Virus record (IMG/VR): IMGVR_UViG_3300047320_000119 | Span: 1 to 41,156 of that record | Source of the DNA: a virus | Reading direction: 5' to 3' (one strand) | Length of the DNA: 41,156 nucleotides | Shown: positions 23,321-31,280 of the stretch, piece by piece | Layout: the number at the start of each line of letters is the position of its first letter | How positions within the stretch are numbered: position 1 is the stretch's first letter | The notes under the pieces: generated by a model | Database searches by the model: none | The model's input: only the letters and a program-made list of their open reading frames with translations | What the model was told of the DNA's origin: nothing | Program-made: the position numbers and the translations under genes

Positions 23321-24448
23321 ATGGCACATACAATCCTGCAGTTCACGCCGAAGTTCGAACTCACGGCGAACGACCAGAACATCACCGCGACCATCCTGGA
23401 CCGGTTCGTCTCACTTCGTCTCACGGACGAGACGGGCAACACGTCCGACACGCTGGAAATCACGCTGGCCGACCACGACCCTAAGAAGCCCATCGCCATT
23501 CCGCCTACTGGTGCGATGCTGAAGCTGTACCTCGGCTACGCGAACGACCTGGCATTTATGGGCATGTTCAGTGTCGACGAAGTAGAGCTCGATGGGCCGC
23601 CAGGCATGATGCACATCCGCGCGCGCGGAGCGACGTTCGACCAAGGAAACCAGGGCCAGTTTCACTTGCAGACGCAGAAAGTGCGCACATGGAAAATCGG
23701 CACGAAAATCGGCGATATGGTCGCAAAAATGGCGAAGGAACACGGCATGACCGCCGTGGTGTCGAAGTCGCTCGCATCAATCGGACTGCCTAACGTCGAC
23801 CAGTCTGACGAGTCTGACTTGAACGTGCTGCTGCGCGTTGTCGCCAGGGGTTACGACGCCATCGTCAAGCCTGTCGGCGATAAGCTGGTGGTCGCCAAGC
23901 GCGGCGAGTTTAAGAGCATCTCCGGCGAGCAGCTGCCTCGCGTGACGCTGGTTGCGAGCGAGTGCGGCAAGTGGCGCATGACGCAGCAGAAGCGCGACTC
24001 CGCCGGCACCATCGTGGCGCGCTATCACAACACGAAGAAAGCGAAGCTACACATCGTCTCTGTCGGCAGCGGCAACCCTGTTCTGCGCATCAAGAAGTAT
24101 TTTCAGAACGAAGCAGAAGCCCGGGCCGCAGCGACTGCGGAGCTCACGCGGCGCACTCGCGCGATGGTGCGCATGGCTATTGACGGTCCAGGACGTAATG
24201 ACCTGGTGGCAGAAGCTGAAGTGCGTCTCCAGGGCTGGCGCGACGGCATCCCGACCATCTGGCTGGTAAATCGCGTAGAGCACGAACTCGACCGGCAAGG
24301 CTACAAGACCACCATCGAGCTCGAGCAGCCGAATCCCGACCAGGTGTATGAAGTGGTCGACAACGAGGCGGCGCCACAGTTCGAGCCCGACCCGCCTACC
24401 GGCGATGGAATGGAAGACGTAGACGTTGGTGCAGAATCATTGCTGTAA
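23321..24448 (+). CDS. D: Baseplate hub protein, P2 gpD-like
   Basis: A 375-aa baseplate hub or late control protein D. Conserved parts include LRLTDETGNTSDTLEITLAD near 29-48, TGAMLKLYLGYAND near 62-75 and VDQSDESDLNVLLRVVARGYDA near 158-179. P2 gpD is 387 aa. It is the last gene of the late operon; a strong terminator follows 86 bp after the stop. Confidence 0.9.
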   Translation: MAHTILQFTPKFELTANDQNITATILDRFVSLRLTDETGNTSDTLEITLADHDPKKPIAIPPTGAMLKLYLGYANDLAFMGMFSVDEVELDGPPGMMHIRARGATFDQGNQGQFHLQTQKVRTWKIGTKIGDMVAKMAKEHGMTAVVSKSLASIGLPNVDQSDESDLNVLLRVVARGYDAIVKPVGDKLVVAKRGEFKSISGEQLPRVTLVASECGKWRMTQQKRDSAGTIVARYHNTKKAKLHIVSVGSGNPVLRIKKYFQNEAEARAAATAELTRRTRAMVRMAIDGPGRNDLVAEAEVRLQGWRDGIPTIWLVNRVEHELDRQGYKTTIELEQPNPDQVYEVVDNEAAPQFEPDPPTGDGMEDVDVGAESLL

Positions 24449-24533
24449 AACAACACACTTTCTGGAAACCGTGGTATAGTGTCGGTGTTGTCGCGCGGCT
24501 TTGGTTGCGCGGTTGACTAAGAGAGAAATATTT

Positions 24534-24569
24534 AAGCCCCGCGGGCGTAAACCGGCGGGGCTTTTTTTT
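24534..24569 (+). terminator. Terminator of the late operon
   Basis: GCCCCGC (24536-24542) and GCGGGGC (24555-24561) form the stem and eight T residues follow. It separates the plus-strand late operon from the convergent minus-strand operon that ends at 24645. Just upstream, GTGGTATAGTGTCGG (about 24471-24485) resembles the TATAGCGTG core of the early promoters but lacks a convincing -35. Confidence 0.85.
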
Positions 24570-24644
24570 GCCTGGCGTTGCACCAGGCTGTTACCTCTCT
24601 CTCACTTAAGTATAGGCAGAGTGAGGCAGGATGATTTGCGGTTA

Positions 24645-24968
24645 TTAGCGCGTGGACATGTAGTGTTGCCACAGTGCCGCATCGGGCGAGATTCCGTGCG
24701 AGTGCTCGCCAACCGTCACATCGCCATAGATTCTTTGCTGATGGGTGCCGTCGCTCAACTCCGACCCGAAACCTCTTTTGGCTACGACTGTGTAGCCGGC
24801 TTTTTCGAGAAGTTTCTTAGCTTCGCCTACTGCCTCGGCTCTACGGCTAAGCGCGCAGATAAAGTCGTCTAGATGCCCGCGTTCGATGCTGTACGTGTGC
24901 ATCGAGTCACCGCGCGAAAGGAGGTATTCAGCCTTGAATGCGCTGATTTGTTCGATTGTCATGCTCAT
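24645..24968 (-). CDS. Unknown early protein, 107 aa
   Basis: The last gene of a minus-strand operon, sharing ATGA with the gene before it. The sequence is mixed alpha/beta: N-terminal SMTIEQISAFKAEYLLSRGD, a central helix FICALSRRAEAVGEAKKLLEKAGY and the segment TVVAKRGFGSEL. No family recognised. Neighbours are small DNA-binding or zinc proteins, so a modulator of host processes is plausible but unproven. Confidence 0.65.
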   Translation of the reverse strand: MSMTIEQISAFKAEYLLSRGDSMHTYSIERGHLDDFICALSRRAEAVGEAKKLLEKAGYTVVAKRGFGSELSDGTHQQRIYGDVTVGEHSHGISPDAALWQHYMSTR

Positions 24969-25237
24969 ACAGTCTCCGGGTTGTCGAGCTCGATGTCCGC
25001 GTGTTCGGCGGCAAGGATGCGCTTCTCGCGCGTGCTAAGCCTGCTGTGCTCGCCCTCGCACTTCGGCCCGCAGAACAGGCGCTGGGCGTCTTCGAAGGCC
25101 TCACCGCACCGCGGGTTCAGGCACTCGCCACGCGGCTTCAGCCGGGGCGTCAGGGCAGCCAGGTAACGGGTGCGGTCAATCGCATCCTGGGTATTCAAGG
25201 CCTCGTATTCCGAAGCGAAATCCAAGTCATCAGCCAT
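24965..25237 (-). CDS. Four-cysteine zinc-finger-like protein
   Basis: A 90-aa protein with two Cys pairs, CLNPRC near 40-45 and FCGPKC near 55-60, suited to bind one zinc ion. The flanking charged helices resemble small TraR/DksA-type phage and plasmid regulators, although the spacing differs from the classic motif. It overlaps the HTH gene upstream by eight bases and the next gene by four, so the three are co-translated. Confidence 0.6.
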   Translation of the reverse strand: MADDLDFASEYEALNTQDAIDRTRYLAALTPRLKPRGECLNPRCGEAFEDAQRLFCGPKCEGEHSRLSTREKRILAAEHADIELDNPETV

Positions 25238-25520
25238 TGTTCGGTTCCTTCCGACGCAGCAGCGCGCTAATAGCGCTGCCGTGCTGGCCGGGCAGTGGAT
25301 GGATGGTCACACCACCAGCGTTAATGGCCGGGGCATTCTCCTGCGTGTGCAGGTTCTCGTCTTCGAAGGCCATTACGGCTGCGAGCGGGTAGCGCACTTT
25401 GGCGCCCAGCTTCTGGTATGCCGGCCCGCGGCCTTTTGAACGCCAGTTAGCCAGGGTGCCTACGCTCACGGCGTTGCCCCATCGTGCGGCCAGTTCTTCT
25501 GTTGTCAGGTATGTGTTCAT
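25230..25520 (-). CDS. AlpA/excisionase-type HTH protein
   Basis: A 96-aa protein. Residues 4-55 show a winged-helix DNA-binding pattern: LTTEELAARWGNAVSVGTLANWRSKGRGPAYQKLGAKVRY is typical of HTH_17/AlpA domains. The C-terminal 40 residues are polar and of unknown role. With no integrase present, it is more likely a transcription regulator or plasmid maintenance factor than an excisionase. Confidence 0.75.
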   Translation of the reverse strand: MNTYLTTEELAARWGNAVSVGTLANWRSKGRGPAYQKLGAKVRYPLAAVMAFEDENLHTQENAPAINAGGVTIHPLPGQHGSAISALLRRKEPNNG

Positions 25521-25584
25521 GTGGTTCTGTTGGTTGGTTATGCTGTGTGAGGTCGGACAGCCCGGATGGGCTACATGACTCTTC

Positions 25585-26007
25585 TCAAACGTCGGACGGC
25601 TTGCGTACCCTACGCACTAAGTCGGAGAGCTCGCCATAGCTGAGGGTCGGCGGACGCAGCGCGAACTCGCTGTAGGGCTTCGGTGTCGGCAACGGCGGGC
25701 CTGGGTCGACCCACAACCCGCAGCGAGGTGCCCACTCAAGCTCAAGCGCATCGAGTTCATCCTGCGTCCACTCCTCCGGGTTGTACGGCACGCCGTGTGA
25801 CCAGAGCCTCCCCTTCTCGTCCATCCGCAGCGGGTTGATAGAGACGTTGAAGTTCGGTGCCAGGGCCTCGTAGCTGACCGACTTGTCCGCGAGCATGCTG
25901 GCGCTGTCGTCATCGTGCTGACTGAGAAACAGCTCAGTCGCGTCGAGCTCATCCTGAGACAGCGCTTCCTGCCGGGCCGCGTACAGGCTCTTCAGCCAGC
26001 GAATCAT
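25585..26007 (-). CDS. Unknown acidic protein, 140 aa
   Basis: An acidic protein with two DELDA repeats (residues about 19-23 and 82-86) and a Pro-rich middle near 101-112. Its start shares ATGA with the gene before it. No known family seen. It belongs to the minus-strand early operon controlled from about 26511-26538. Confidence 0.6.
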   Translation of the reverse strand: MIRWLKSLYAARQEALSQDELDATELFLSQHDDDSASMLADKSVSYEALAPNFNVSINPLRMDEKGRLWSHGVPYNPEEWTQDELDALELEWAPRCGLWVDPGPPLPTPKPYSEFALRPPTLSYGELSDLVRRVRKPSDV

Positions 26008-26258
26008 CGCGTCACCTCTGCAGCTGGGTCGATGAAGCGCAGCGCGGCCAAAATCAGCTCAGCGCTCAGGTTTATGAACAAGCGCTTGGCACCTTCTTTA
26101 GCCGGAGCCTCCGCGTTGGCGCGCGCCTTTGTCGCCATCTCTACCAGCATATCCCCCTCAGGCGTGCCATCGAGGTTGTGGTCGCGGATGATGCCTTCGT
26201 AGTCGGTGCCGTCGATAAACTCGCAACCCTCGAACGGGTTCTCGATTGCCAGGCTCAT
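26004..26258 (-). CDS. Unknown small protein, 84 aa
   Basis: An 84-aa acidic, helical protein (MLVEMATKARANAEA near 37-51, then LFINLSAELILAALRFI near 60-76). It is linked by four-base overlaps to genes on both sides, which indicates real coupled translation. Function unknown. Confidence 0.6.
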   Translation of the reverse strand: MSLAIENPFEGCEFIDGTDYEGIIRDHNLDGTPEGDMLVEMATKARANAEAPAKEGAKRLFINLSAELILAALRFIDPAAEVTR

Positions 26259-26482
26259 CGCGTCACCCCGCGTGCGAGCAGGCGGTTCAGCAGCGGCGAC
26301 GGCGTGCCGAATTTGATGGTGCGCGGTGCAGGCGGCGAGCCGCGCAGCGCTTCGACGATGGCGATGGCCTGGACGGTCGTCTTGTTGAGCGTGAGCTCGG
26401 ACTCGACCACCTGGGACCGGTCGGAGTAATCGGGGCGGCTCACGTGCTCGTGCGCCTTGGCTTGTTTTTCAATGTGGGTCAT
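26255..26482 (-). CDS. Unknown small protein, 75 aa
   Basis: The first gene of the minus-strand early operon. ATG at 26482 is chosen because CAGGAG lies just upstream; the longer reading to 26554 runs through the promoter. It is basic and mostly helical (SQVVESELTLNKTTVQAIAI, then TIKFGTPSPLLNRLLARG). Function unknown. Confidence 0.65.
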   Translation of the reverse strand: MTHIEKQAKAHEHVSRPDYSDRSQVVESELTLNKTTVQAIAIVEALRGSPPAPRTIKFGTPSPLLNRLLARGVTR

Positions 26483-26510
26483 GGGGACTCCTGTTTGGGT
26501 TGTGTGAATT

Positions 26511-26576
26511 AGTATAGCGTCAAATGTGATGCATGGTGATGTACCGTGATGCACATGACGTATTCTATGCTATACT
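26511..26576. promoter_or_regulatory. Divergent promoter region
   Basis: The minus-strand -10 (TATACT, complement of 26511-26516) is preceded by TTTGACGC and has only a weak -35 (CACCAT). The plus-strand -10 (TATACT, 26571-26576) lies 27 bp before the helicase start and also has a weak -35. Between them GATGCATGGTGATG and GTGATGCACATG form a near-repeat. Weak -35 boxes and repeats suggest control by an activator or repressor. Confidence 0.5.
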
Positions 26577-26603
26577 AGAGACCACAATCAACCTCTTTCT
26601 CGC

Positions 26604-28040
26604 ATGACCCCCATCGTCCTTCGCGACTATCAGCAAGACATGATTTCCAGCTGCCGCGCTGCGCTCAAACGCGCGAAACGCGTGCTCCTCCAAGCGCCGA
26701 CAGGTGCAGGCAAGACGGTTCTCGCCTCCTACATGATTTCCCGATGCGCAAGCCGTGGCGACGCGGCATGGTTCATTTGCCACCGCGCGGAGCTCGTCGA
26801 CGGCACCAGCAAGACGTTCACGAAGTTCGGTATCCCGCACGGCCAAATCGCTGCCGGCTATTCCGAAGACCTCGCGCAGCTCGTGCAGGTGTGCAGCATC
26901 GACACACTGAAGAACCGCCTGAAAAAGCTGAAGGCCCCGCGCCTGGCTGTCATCGACGAAGCGCACCACAGCGGCGCCGCCGGCTGGAAGCTCGTCATCG
27001 AGTGGCTGGCCTCGCAAGGCACCACCATCATCGGACTGTCGGCAACGCCCCAGCGACTGGACGGCAAAGGGCTCGACGCTCAGTTCGAAGAGATTGTGCT
27101 GGGACCGCAAACCGCATGGCTCATCGAGAAAGGCAACCTGTCGCCATACCGGCTGTATGCCCCGCACGTGCCAGACATGAAAGGCGTGCGCAAAGCGATG
27201 GGCGATTTCAGCAAGGCCGATGCGGCGGCAAAGATGGACAAAACGACGCTCACGGGAGATGCGATTGAGCACTGGAAAAAGTACGCCAACGGCCTGCGGA
27301 CGGTCGTGTTCTGCATCACTGTCGAGCACTCGAAGCACGTCGCTGAGCAGTTCTGCGCGGCCGGCATCAAAGCGGCGCACCTGGACGGCGACACGCCCAA
27401 GGCGGAGCGCAAGGCCATCATCCAGGCGTACGCGGCCGGAGAGCTGCAGGTGCTCACGAACGTAGACCTGTTCGGCGAAGGCTTCGACCTGTCGGCTATA
27501 GCTCAAAAAGACGTTACTGTCGATTGCGTTATTTTGATGCGACCAACGCAGAGCCTTTCGCTGTTCCTCCAAATGGTGGGACGGTGCCTGCGGCCAGCGC
27601 TCGGCAAAATAGCCATCATTCTCGACCACGCTGGCAACATCATGCGCCACGGCTTCCCTGACGACGAACGCGTCTGGGAGCTGGTCGGGCGCAAAGGCAA
27701 GTCGAAGGGTGGCGACGACACGCTCGACGCCGGCCCGCCTCCTCCTATCACGTGCGGCTGCTGTTTTCAGCAAGTTCGCCGCCCTGCTCCGAAGCTCTGC
27801 CCGACGTGCAGCGAGCCGCTCGTAGTGCCCGCCGAAGTTAAGGCAATCACCGTGTCGAAGGCGGAGCTCATCGAGATTAAAGAGCGCGAGAAAGCCCGCA
27901 TACGCGACATGCGCAAGAAAGAAGAGTCCGACTGCAAGTCGCTCCAGGAATGGATTGCGCTTGGCAAGGCCCGCGGCTACGAGTTCCCGGCGGCCTGGGC
28001 GCTGAAGCGACACGGTCTGCGCTCCGCAAAAGCTGCCTGA
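26604..28040 (+). CDS. SF2 DNA/RNA helicase, DEAH-type
   Basis: A 478-aa superfamily 2 helicase. Walker A APTGAGKT is at 31-38, motif II DEAH at 118-121, motif III SAT at 146-148, and motif VI QMVGRCLRP at 323-331. After the helicase core a small zinc-ribbon-like region has C384, C386, C387, C399 and C402, followed by a charged coiled tail. It resembles phage-encoded type-III/RAD25-like helicases used in DNA replication or recombination. It opens the plus-strand early operon. The first codon is ATG at 26604; no strong ribosome site precedes it. Confidence 0.88.
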   Translation: MTPIVLRDYQQDMISSCRAALKRAKRVLLQAPTGAGKTVLASYMISRCASRGDAAWFICHRAELVDGTSKTFTKFGIPHGQIAAGYSEDLAQLVQVCSIDTLKNRLKKLKAPRLAVIDEAHHSGAAGWKLVIEWLASQGTTIIGLSATPQRLDGKGLDAQFEEIVLGPQTAWLIEKGNLSPYRLYAPHVPDMKGVRKAMGDFSKADAAAKMDKTTLTGDAIEHWKKYANGLRTVVFCITVEHSKHVAEQFCAAGIKAAHLDGDTPKAERKAIIQAYAAGELQVLTNVDLFGEGFDLSAIAQKDVTVDCVILMRPTQSLSLFLQMVGRCLRPALGKIAIILDHAGNIMRHGFPDDERVWELVGRKGKSKGGDDTLDAGPPPPITCGCCFQQVRRPAPKLCPTCSEPLVVPAEVKAITVSKAELIEIKEREKARIRDMRKKEESDCKSLQEWIALGKARGYEFPAAWALKRHGLRSAKAA

Positions 28041-28130
28041 GTCTGGCGGCATCAACGTGCTCCGGCGAGATGAGCTTGCCCGCCGGACGCCGGCGGACAA
28101 CCTCCCCTTCGCCATGGCACCTGTCTTAAC

Positions 28131-28158
28131 TCGACATCACGGTGTTTCACGCTATACT
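28131..28158 (+). promoter_or_regulatory. Promoter of the accessory operon (first)
   Basis: TCGACA (28131-28136), a 16-bp spacer ending GTTTCACGC, and TATACT (28153-28158). It belongs to the shared promoter family of this element and lies 79 bp upstream of the 55-aa gene. Confidence 0.7.
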
Positions 28159-28172
28159 AATTAACATTGGTG

Positions 28173-28201
28173 TTGACATTCGTAAACACGAATGCTACCT
28201 T
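28173..28201 (+). promoter_or_regulatory. Second promoter with embedded palindromic operator
   Basis: TTGACA (28173-28178), 17 bp, TACCTT (28196-28201). The spacer is filled by the palindrome ATTCGTAAACACGAAT (28178-28193), which matches sites at 36004 and 40039. A repressor bound there would block the promoter. Confidence 0.6.
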
Positions 28202-28236
28202 GTAGTTAACTTACCTCACCCCGGAGTTTGTATAAC

Positions 28237-28404
28237 ATGAAAGACCTGCTGTTCGCCCTGCTGTTTCTCGGCTTCATCCTTTCGCTTATCGGCATCGTCT
28301 GCGAGCACAAAGCCACTCCGCGCTGGCTGAGCGTCACGATTCTAAGCGCCGCGATGTGCGGAATTCTCATGACGGCCGGCTGCGCCATCGCTCGTTTCCT
28401 CTAA
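28237..28404 (+). CDS. Small two-helix membrane protein, 55 aa
   Basis: A short gene with CGGAG 11 bases before ATG. It encodes two hydrophobic helices (residues about 3-21 and 33-53) joined by a short charged loop (EHKATPRW). It is the first gene after two strong promoters, one of which carries the operator. Such small membrane proteins in lysogeny-expressed operons often change the host envelope or block superinfection. That role is only inferred here. Confidence 0.6.
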   Translation: MKDLLFALLFLGFILSLIGIVCEHKATPRWLSVTILSAAMCGILMTAGCAIARFL

Positions 28405-28421
28405 GCCTCTAGGAGTCCTAC

Positions 28422-28706
28422 ATGGAAAACCGTCTGTCAGCAAAGCAAGTTCGCGCGTGGAGCATCGGTGTAAAGCTCGACGCGTCCATTCCCGATGAGG
28501 CAACTACTGCCGCCGTAGAGGCCGTGATTGACCCCTACTCGCGCAAAGACGCCGGTCTCATCGAAGTCACCGTGTTCTTCAATGAGCCGTTCACCTGGGT
28601 AGACGCCGACGGCGACACCTGCGACGCGCACATTGGCCAGCTCACCGTGACGGTACCGGGCAGCGACCTGGATGCCGCGCAGGCGTTTGCGCCAGTTGTT
28701 CACTGA
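28422..28706 (+). CDS. Unknown protein, 94 aa
   Basis: A 94-aa acidic protein with AGGAG before ATG. It reads as a small alpha/beta domain: SIGVKLDASIPDEATTAAVE, then LIEVTVFFNEPFTWVDADGD. No known family seen. It lies in the accessory operon between a membrane protein and an exported protein. Confidence 0.6.
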   Translation: MENRLSAKQVRAWSIGVKLDASIPDEATTAAVEAVIDPYSRKDAGLIEVTVFFNEPFTWVDADGDTCDAHIGQLTVTVPGSDLDAAQAFAPVVH

Positions 28707-28719
28707 ATAAAACTACCTC

Positions 28720-29178
28720 ATGAGCATTACGATGAAAAAAACACTACTGACCATCGCGGCCGCCCTGGCCTGCACCGCTGCGCACGCAGAACTCCTGGAC
28801 CGTGTCGACCTGTCGCCGGCTCTCGTTAGCGGGTTCGTGACGCATCACATCAACGTGCACACGACGAAATACAACGAATTCAACTACGGCATCGGCTACC
28901 GGTTCGCGAGCCCAAGCATCATCGTGGGCGTGTATCACAACAGCGACTACAAGACGAGCTTCTACGCGGGCTACGAGGCCCGGTGGCGCATCGTGAATCA
29001 CCTGGAGGTCGGCGCGGTCGCCGGGCTGGTGTCTGGCTACAAGCATCACGTCGTGTTGCCGCTGCTGATGCCGGAAGTGGTCGTGACGGCCGGCAGGTTC
29101 GAGCTGGCCGGAGCCTTCTCGCCGCACATCGCTGATATGCCCGCGCTGGTGACGGCGCAGCTGCGGTTCAAGTTCTGA
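28720..29178 (+). CDS. Exported beta-barrel-like envelope protein
   Basis: A 152-aa protein. A signal peptide (KKTLLTIAAALACTAAHA, cut near residue 23) is followed by alternating strands (NYGIGYRFA, IIVGVYHNS, TSFYAGYEARWRI, VGAVAGLVSGY) and a C-terminal Phe (LRFKF), the signature of outer-membrane barrels. Similar small exported proteins occur in other tailed phages without a known activity. As an early or lysogenic gene it may alter the cell surface, for example to exclude other phages. ATG at 28732 is an alternative start closer to the signal peptide. Confidence 0.65.
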   Translation: MSITMKKTLLTIAAALACTAAHAELLDRVDLSPALVSGFVTHHINVHTTKYNEFNYGIGYRFASPSIIVGVYHNSDYKTSFYAGYEARWRIVNHLEVGAVAGLVSGYKHHVVLPLLMPEVVVTAGRFELAGAFSPHIADMPALVTAQLRFKF

Positions 29179-29186
29179 GGCGGGCC

Positions 29187-29489
29187 ATGAGCAATACCGG
29201 ACAATGGTACGCAGCAAATAAGCAAGCTCAGGATGACATGACATCGTGGGCAGAGCTGCTCAAGAAAGCGACCGAGCTAAACAGCGACGAGGGTCGCCTG
29301 CAGCACACCATGAGCGATGACGACCTGGTGCGCAAGTTCGACTCCGGCCTTGGCGTCGGTGAGTTCACCGCTCCCCCGTTCACCGCTTGGAGCGACAAGT
29401 GGGTGTACTTTCCTCTCGCCTATGACGGCAGCGTCTACGTCGGCTGGGCACCACGCAATCCCTGCGACATTTCGATGAAACCGCAATGA
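29187..29489 (+). CDS. Unknown protein, 100 aa
   Basis: A 100-aa protein that starts eight bases after the barrel gene and overlaps the nuclease gene by four bases. It contains an acidic helix (ELLKKATELNSDEGRL) and a C-terminal aromatic region (WSDKWVYFPLAYDGSVYVGWAPRNP). This pattern is like small phage proteins of unknown function. Coupling suggests it acts with the nuclease or is just co-expressed. Confidence 0.6.
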   Translation: MSNTGQWYAANKQAQDDMTSWAELLKKATELNSDEGRLQHTMSDDDLVRKFDSGLGVGEFTAPPFTAWSDKWVYFPLAYDGSVYVGWAPRNPCDISMKPQ

Positions 29490-29923
29490 GCGAGCATATT
29501 CTGCAGAACGCCATCAGGAACCAGCTTGCCGGAGAGTGCATCCTGTTCCGCGTGAACTCCGGCCGTGCGTGGACTGGCAATGACATCCACAAGCTGCCCG
29601 ACGGCAGTATCCTGATTCGCGACCCGCGGCCTTTCGATTCGGGGGTGCCTACAGGATTCAGCGACACGGTCGGCGTCGTGACTCGCACAATCACCCAGGA
29701 CATGGTTGGCCAGCAAATCGGCCAGGCCTTGTTCGGCGAAATCAAGACTGCGACCGGGCGCGTGACGCCTGAGCAGGAGCGGTTCATTGCCGCGATGAAG
29801 CGCGCTGGCGCAGCTGCGGACGTGTGGCGCAGTGCCGAAGACGCGCTGGCGACGGTGCGAGCGGCGAAAGGCTGCAAGCCGACGGCGGCGGTGGCGTCAC
29901 GCTCGAGCAAGGCGAAGGGCTGA
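29486..29923 (+). CDS. VRR-NUC domain nuclease
   Basis: A 145-aa stand-alone VRR-NUC protein. The domain is visible as SEHILQNAIRNQL near the start, RVNSGRAW, SGVPTGFSDTVGVV near 53-66 and GEIKTATGRVTPEQERFI near 89-106, where the E-x-K active-site pair and the preceding Asp lie. Such enzymes cut branched DNA or Holliday-like junctions and are common in phages near helicase or primase genes. A terminator follows 36 bp downstream. Confidence 0.85.
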   Translation: MSEHILQNAIRNQLAGECILFRVNSGRAWTGNDIHKLPDGSILIRDPRPFDSGVPTGFSDTVGVVTRTITQDMVGQQIGQALFGEIKTATGRVTPEQERFIAAMKRAGAAADVWRSAEDALATVRAAKGCKPTAAVASRSSKAKG

Positions 29924-29958
29924 GCTCACCTGCGGCGACACGATTGGGATGGGGGATG

Positions 29959-29983
29959 GGGGCCGAAAGGCCCCTTTTGTTTT
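29959..29983 (+). terminator. Terminator of the accessory operon
   Basis: GGGGCC (29959-29964), GAAA loop, GGCCCC (29969-29974), followed by TTTTGTTTT. A classic tetraloop terminator, between the nuclease gene and the convergent repA gene. Confidence 0.85.
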
Positions 29984-30287
29984 GGGCAACAGCCGGCGCT
30001 TCGCGAGCTCAACGCGTCGCGGCATGTTCGCTGCAGAGGGTACTCTCGATTAGTGCGATTATAGCAACAATCAACATTTGTTGAAAATTCGATACTGTAA
30101 GGTTGTAATCGCCTATACGACGTTGTGTAGGCTAACTTCGGCGAACATGACGTGTTTTGCACGTAACTTAGGCTAAGTTGTGCCACGATGTAATGATAAC
30201 GTAATATTAACGTAAGTTATTACAAACATTACAAAGCTGCGATTATTGCTGTAACCGCAACAATGCCGGATGGGTTCGAATGCCGCA
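29984..30287. other. AT-rich convergent gap with palindromes
   Basis: No gene is supported in this 304-bp gap. From about 30050 it is much richer in A/T than the rest of the element. It holds a perfect inverted repeat AACTTA-GGC-TAAGTT (30165-30179) with a related TAGGCTAACTT at 30128, ACGTG/CACGT just before it, and TGCGATTAT-GC repeated near 30053 and 30238. It may be a plasmid control site or a terminator for repA, but nothing decides this. Confidence 0.4.
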
Positions 30288-31229
30288 TCAGAACGCCTTG
30301 ATGACGCGCGGCACGCTTGTGAGCGACGGCCGCAGGTACAGACCTCCAGCGGTCGGCTCGACGTTGGCCTGTGGGTACACTTCGACTACCTGATGGAGCG
30401 CGCGCCGGACTGTTTCGCGGAACTTCTTATCGGCGGCCGCACCGGAGCCGAACTGAAGCTTGAGCGCCTCCCACGGCACCGTCGTCGGCTTGTTGAGCGC
30501 GAAGAACCGATACGTCAGGTAGCAGTACAAGTCGAGAGCCATCGGCGACTGGCGTAGCGCGCGCAGCACGCGAAGGTCAACCGGCACAGGATGCGCAATC
30601 ACTTCGTCGTAGAACCGGCCGGACAGGGTCACGGTAGACTGCCACAGGCCGGCCTGCTCCGGCTTCTGCGGGCTCCACCATAGGTTCGCATCGTCAGCGA
30701 CGTTGAACTTGCTTTGAGCGAAGTCAGCTCCGGCTGCCCCGCCTTTCACGATTGCCATGTCGGAGGCAAACAGTCGCTTCATCTGCTCGCGCAGCCTGGT
30801 GATTGAGCCTGCGGTCCCGCCTGTGTGAGACGTGATTCCTATCGAGTTCATGAACTCGCCAAGCGAGTCTCCGAGCACAAGCTCCTTCGACTTCTTCCTC
30901 ACCGCCTCGGTAGAAAGCCACGCGAGAATCAGCCTCGGCACGGTTCCGAACGGATAGCCCATGCTGACGTGCTTGTTCTCTTTCTGGTTCCAGTAGTAGC
31001 CCGGCTTGATGATGAGCGACACATCGCCAGCTGAGCGGCCCCAGGCAGGCAACTCGCGGTCGGGCTCGCGGTACGGCAGCGTAGCCTGGACCATGGCACG
31101 CGCGAGAAACCCTGCCATGCCAGCGCGTATCGCGTCTTCCTGCTCGATGGCAATGGCCTCTTCAATCAGGCGCGTCGCGACGTTCGGGCGCACCGCTTCA
31201 GCTCGACTGAATTTCTTGACTTCACCCAT
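30288..31229 (-). CDS. repA: Plasmid replication initiator, RepA_C family
   Basis: A 313-aa initiator that binds iterons and opens the plasmid origin. ATG at 31229 is chosen for its CAGGAGG site; the upstream reading to 31370 runs through iterons. The family core is clear at residues about 85-165: YPFGTVPRLILAWLSTEAVR, then KELVLGDSLGEFM, then TGGTAGSITRLREQMKRLF. The C-terminal part has a second winged-helix pattern (DLYCYLTYRFFALNK, then FRETVRRALHQVVEVYPQA). It is similar to RepA of broad-host-range plasmids such as pVS1-type replicons. The origin lies immediately upstream. Confidence 0.9.
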   Translation of the reverse strand: MGEVKKFSRAEAVRPNVATRLIEEAIAIEQEDAIRAGMAGFLARAMVQATLPYREPDRELPAWGRSAGDVSLIIKPGYYWNQKENKHVSMGYPFGTVPRLILAWLSTEAVRKKSKELVLGDSLGEFMNSIGITSHTGGTAGSITRLREQMKRLFASDMAIVKGGAAGADFAQSKFNVADDANLWWSPQKPEQAGLWQSTVTLSGRFYDEVIAHPVPVDLRVLRALRQSPMALDLYCYLTYRFFALNKPTTVPWEALKLQFGSGAAADKKFRETVRRALHQVVEVYPQANVEPTAGGLYLRPSLTSVPRVIKAF

Positions 31230-31280
31230 CACGTCCCTCCTGGAATTCGTGCGATTACACCACAGGCCGCGGCCGTTTTC

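Noticed and set aside
25230-25520. AlpA/excisionase-like protein as proof of an integration module
   Set aside because: No integrase gene or att-like repeats are visible, and this HTH family is common in non-integrating regulators.
26565-28115. 516-aa open frame on the minus strand over the helicase gene
   Set aside because: Shadow of the SF2 helicase, which carries all expected motifs on the plus strand.
28041-28130. GC-rich hairpins after the helicase gene as a terminator
   Set aside because: Stems such as CGCCGG/CCGGCG can form but no T-run follows, so a terminator cannot be supported.
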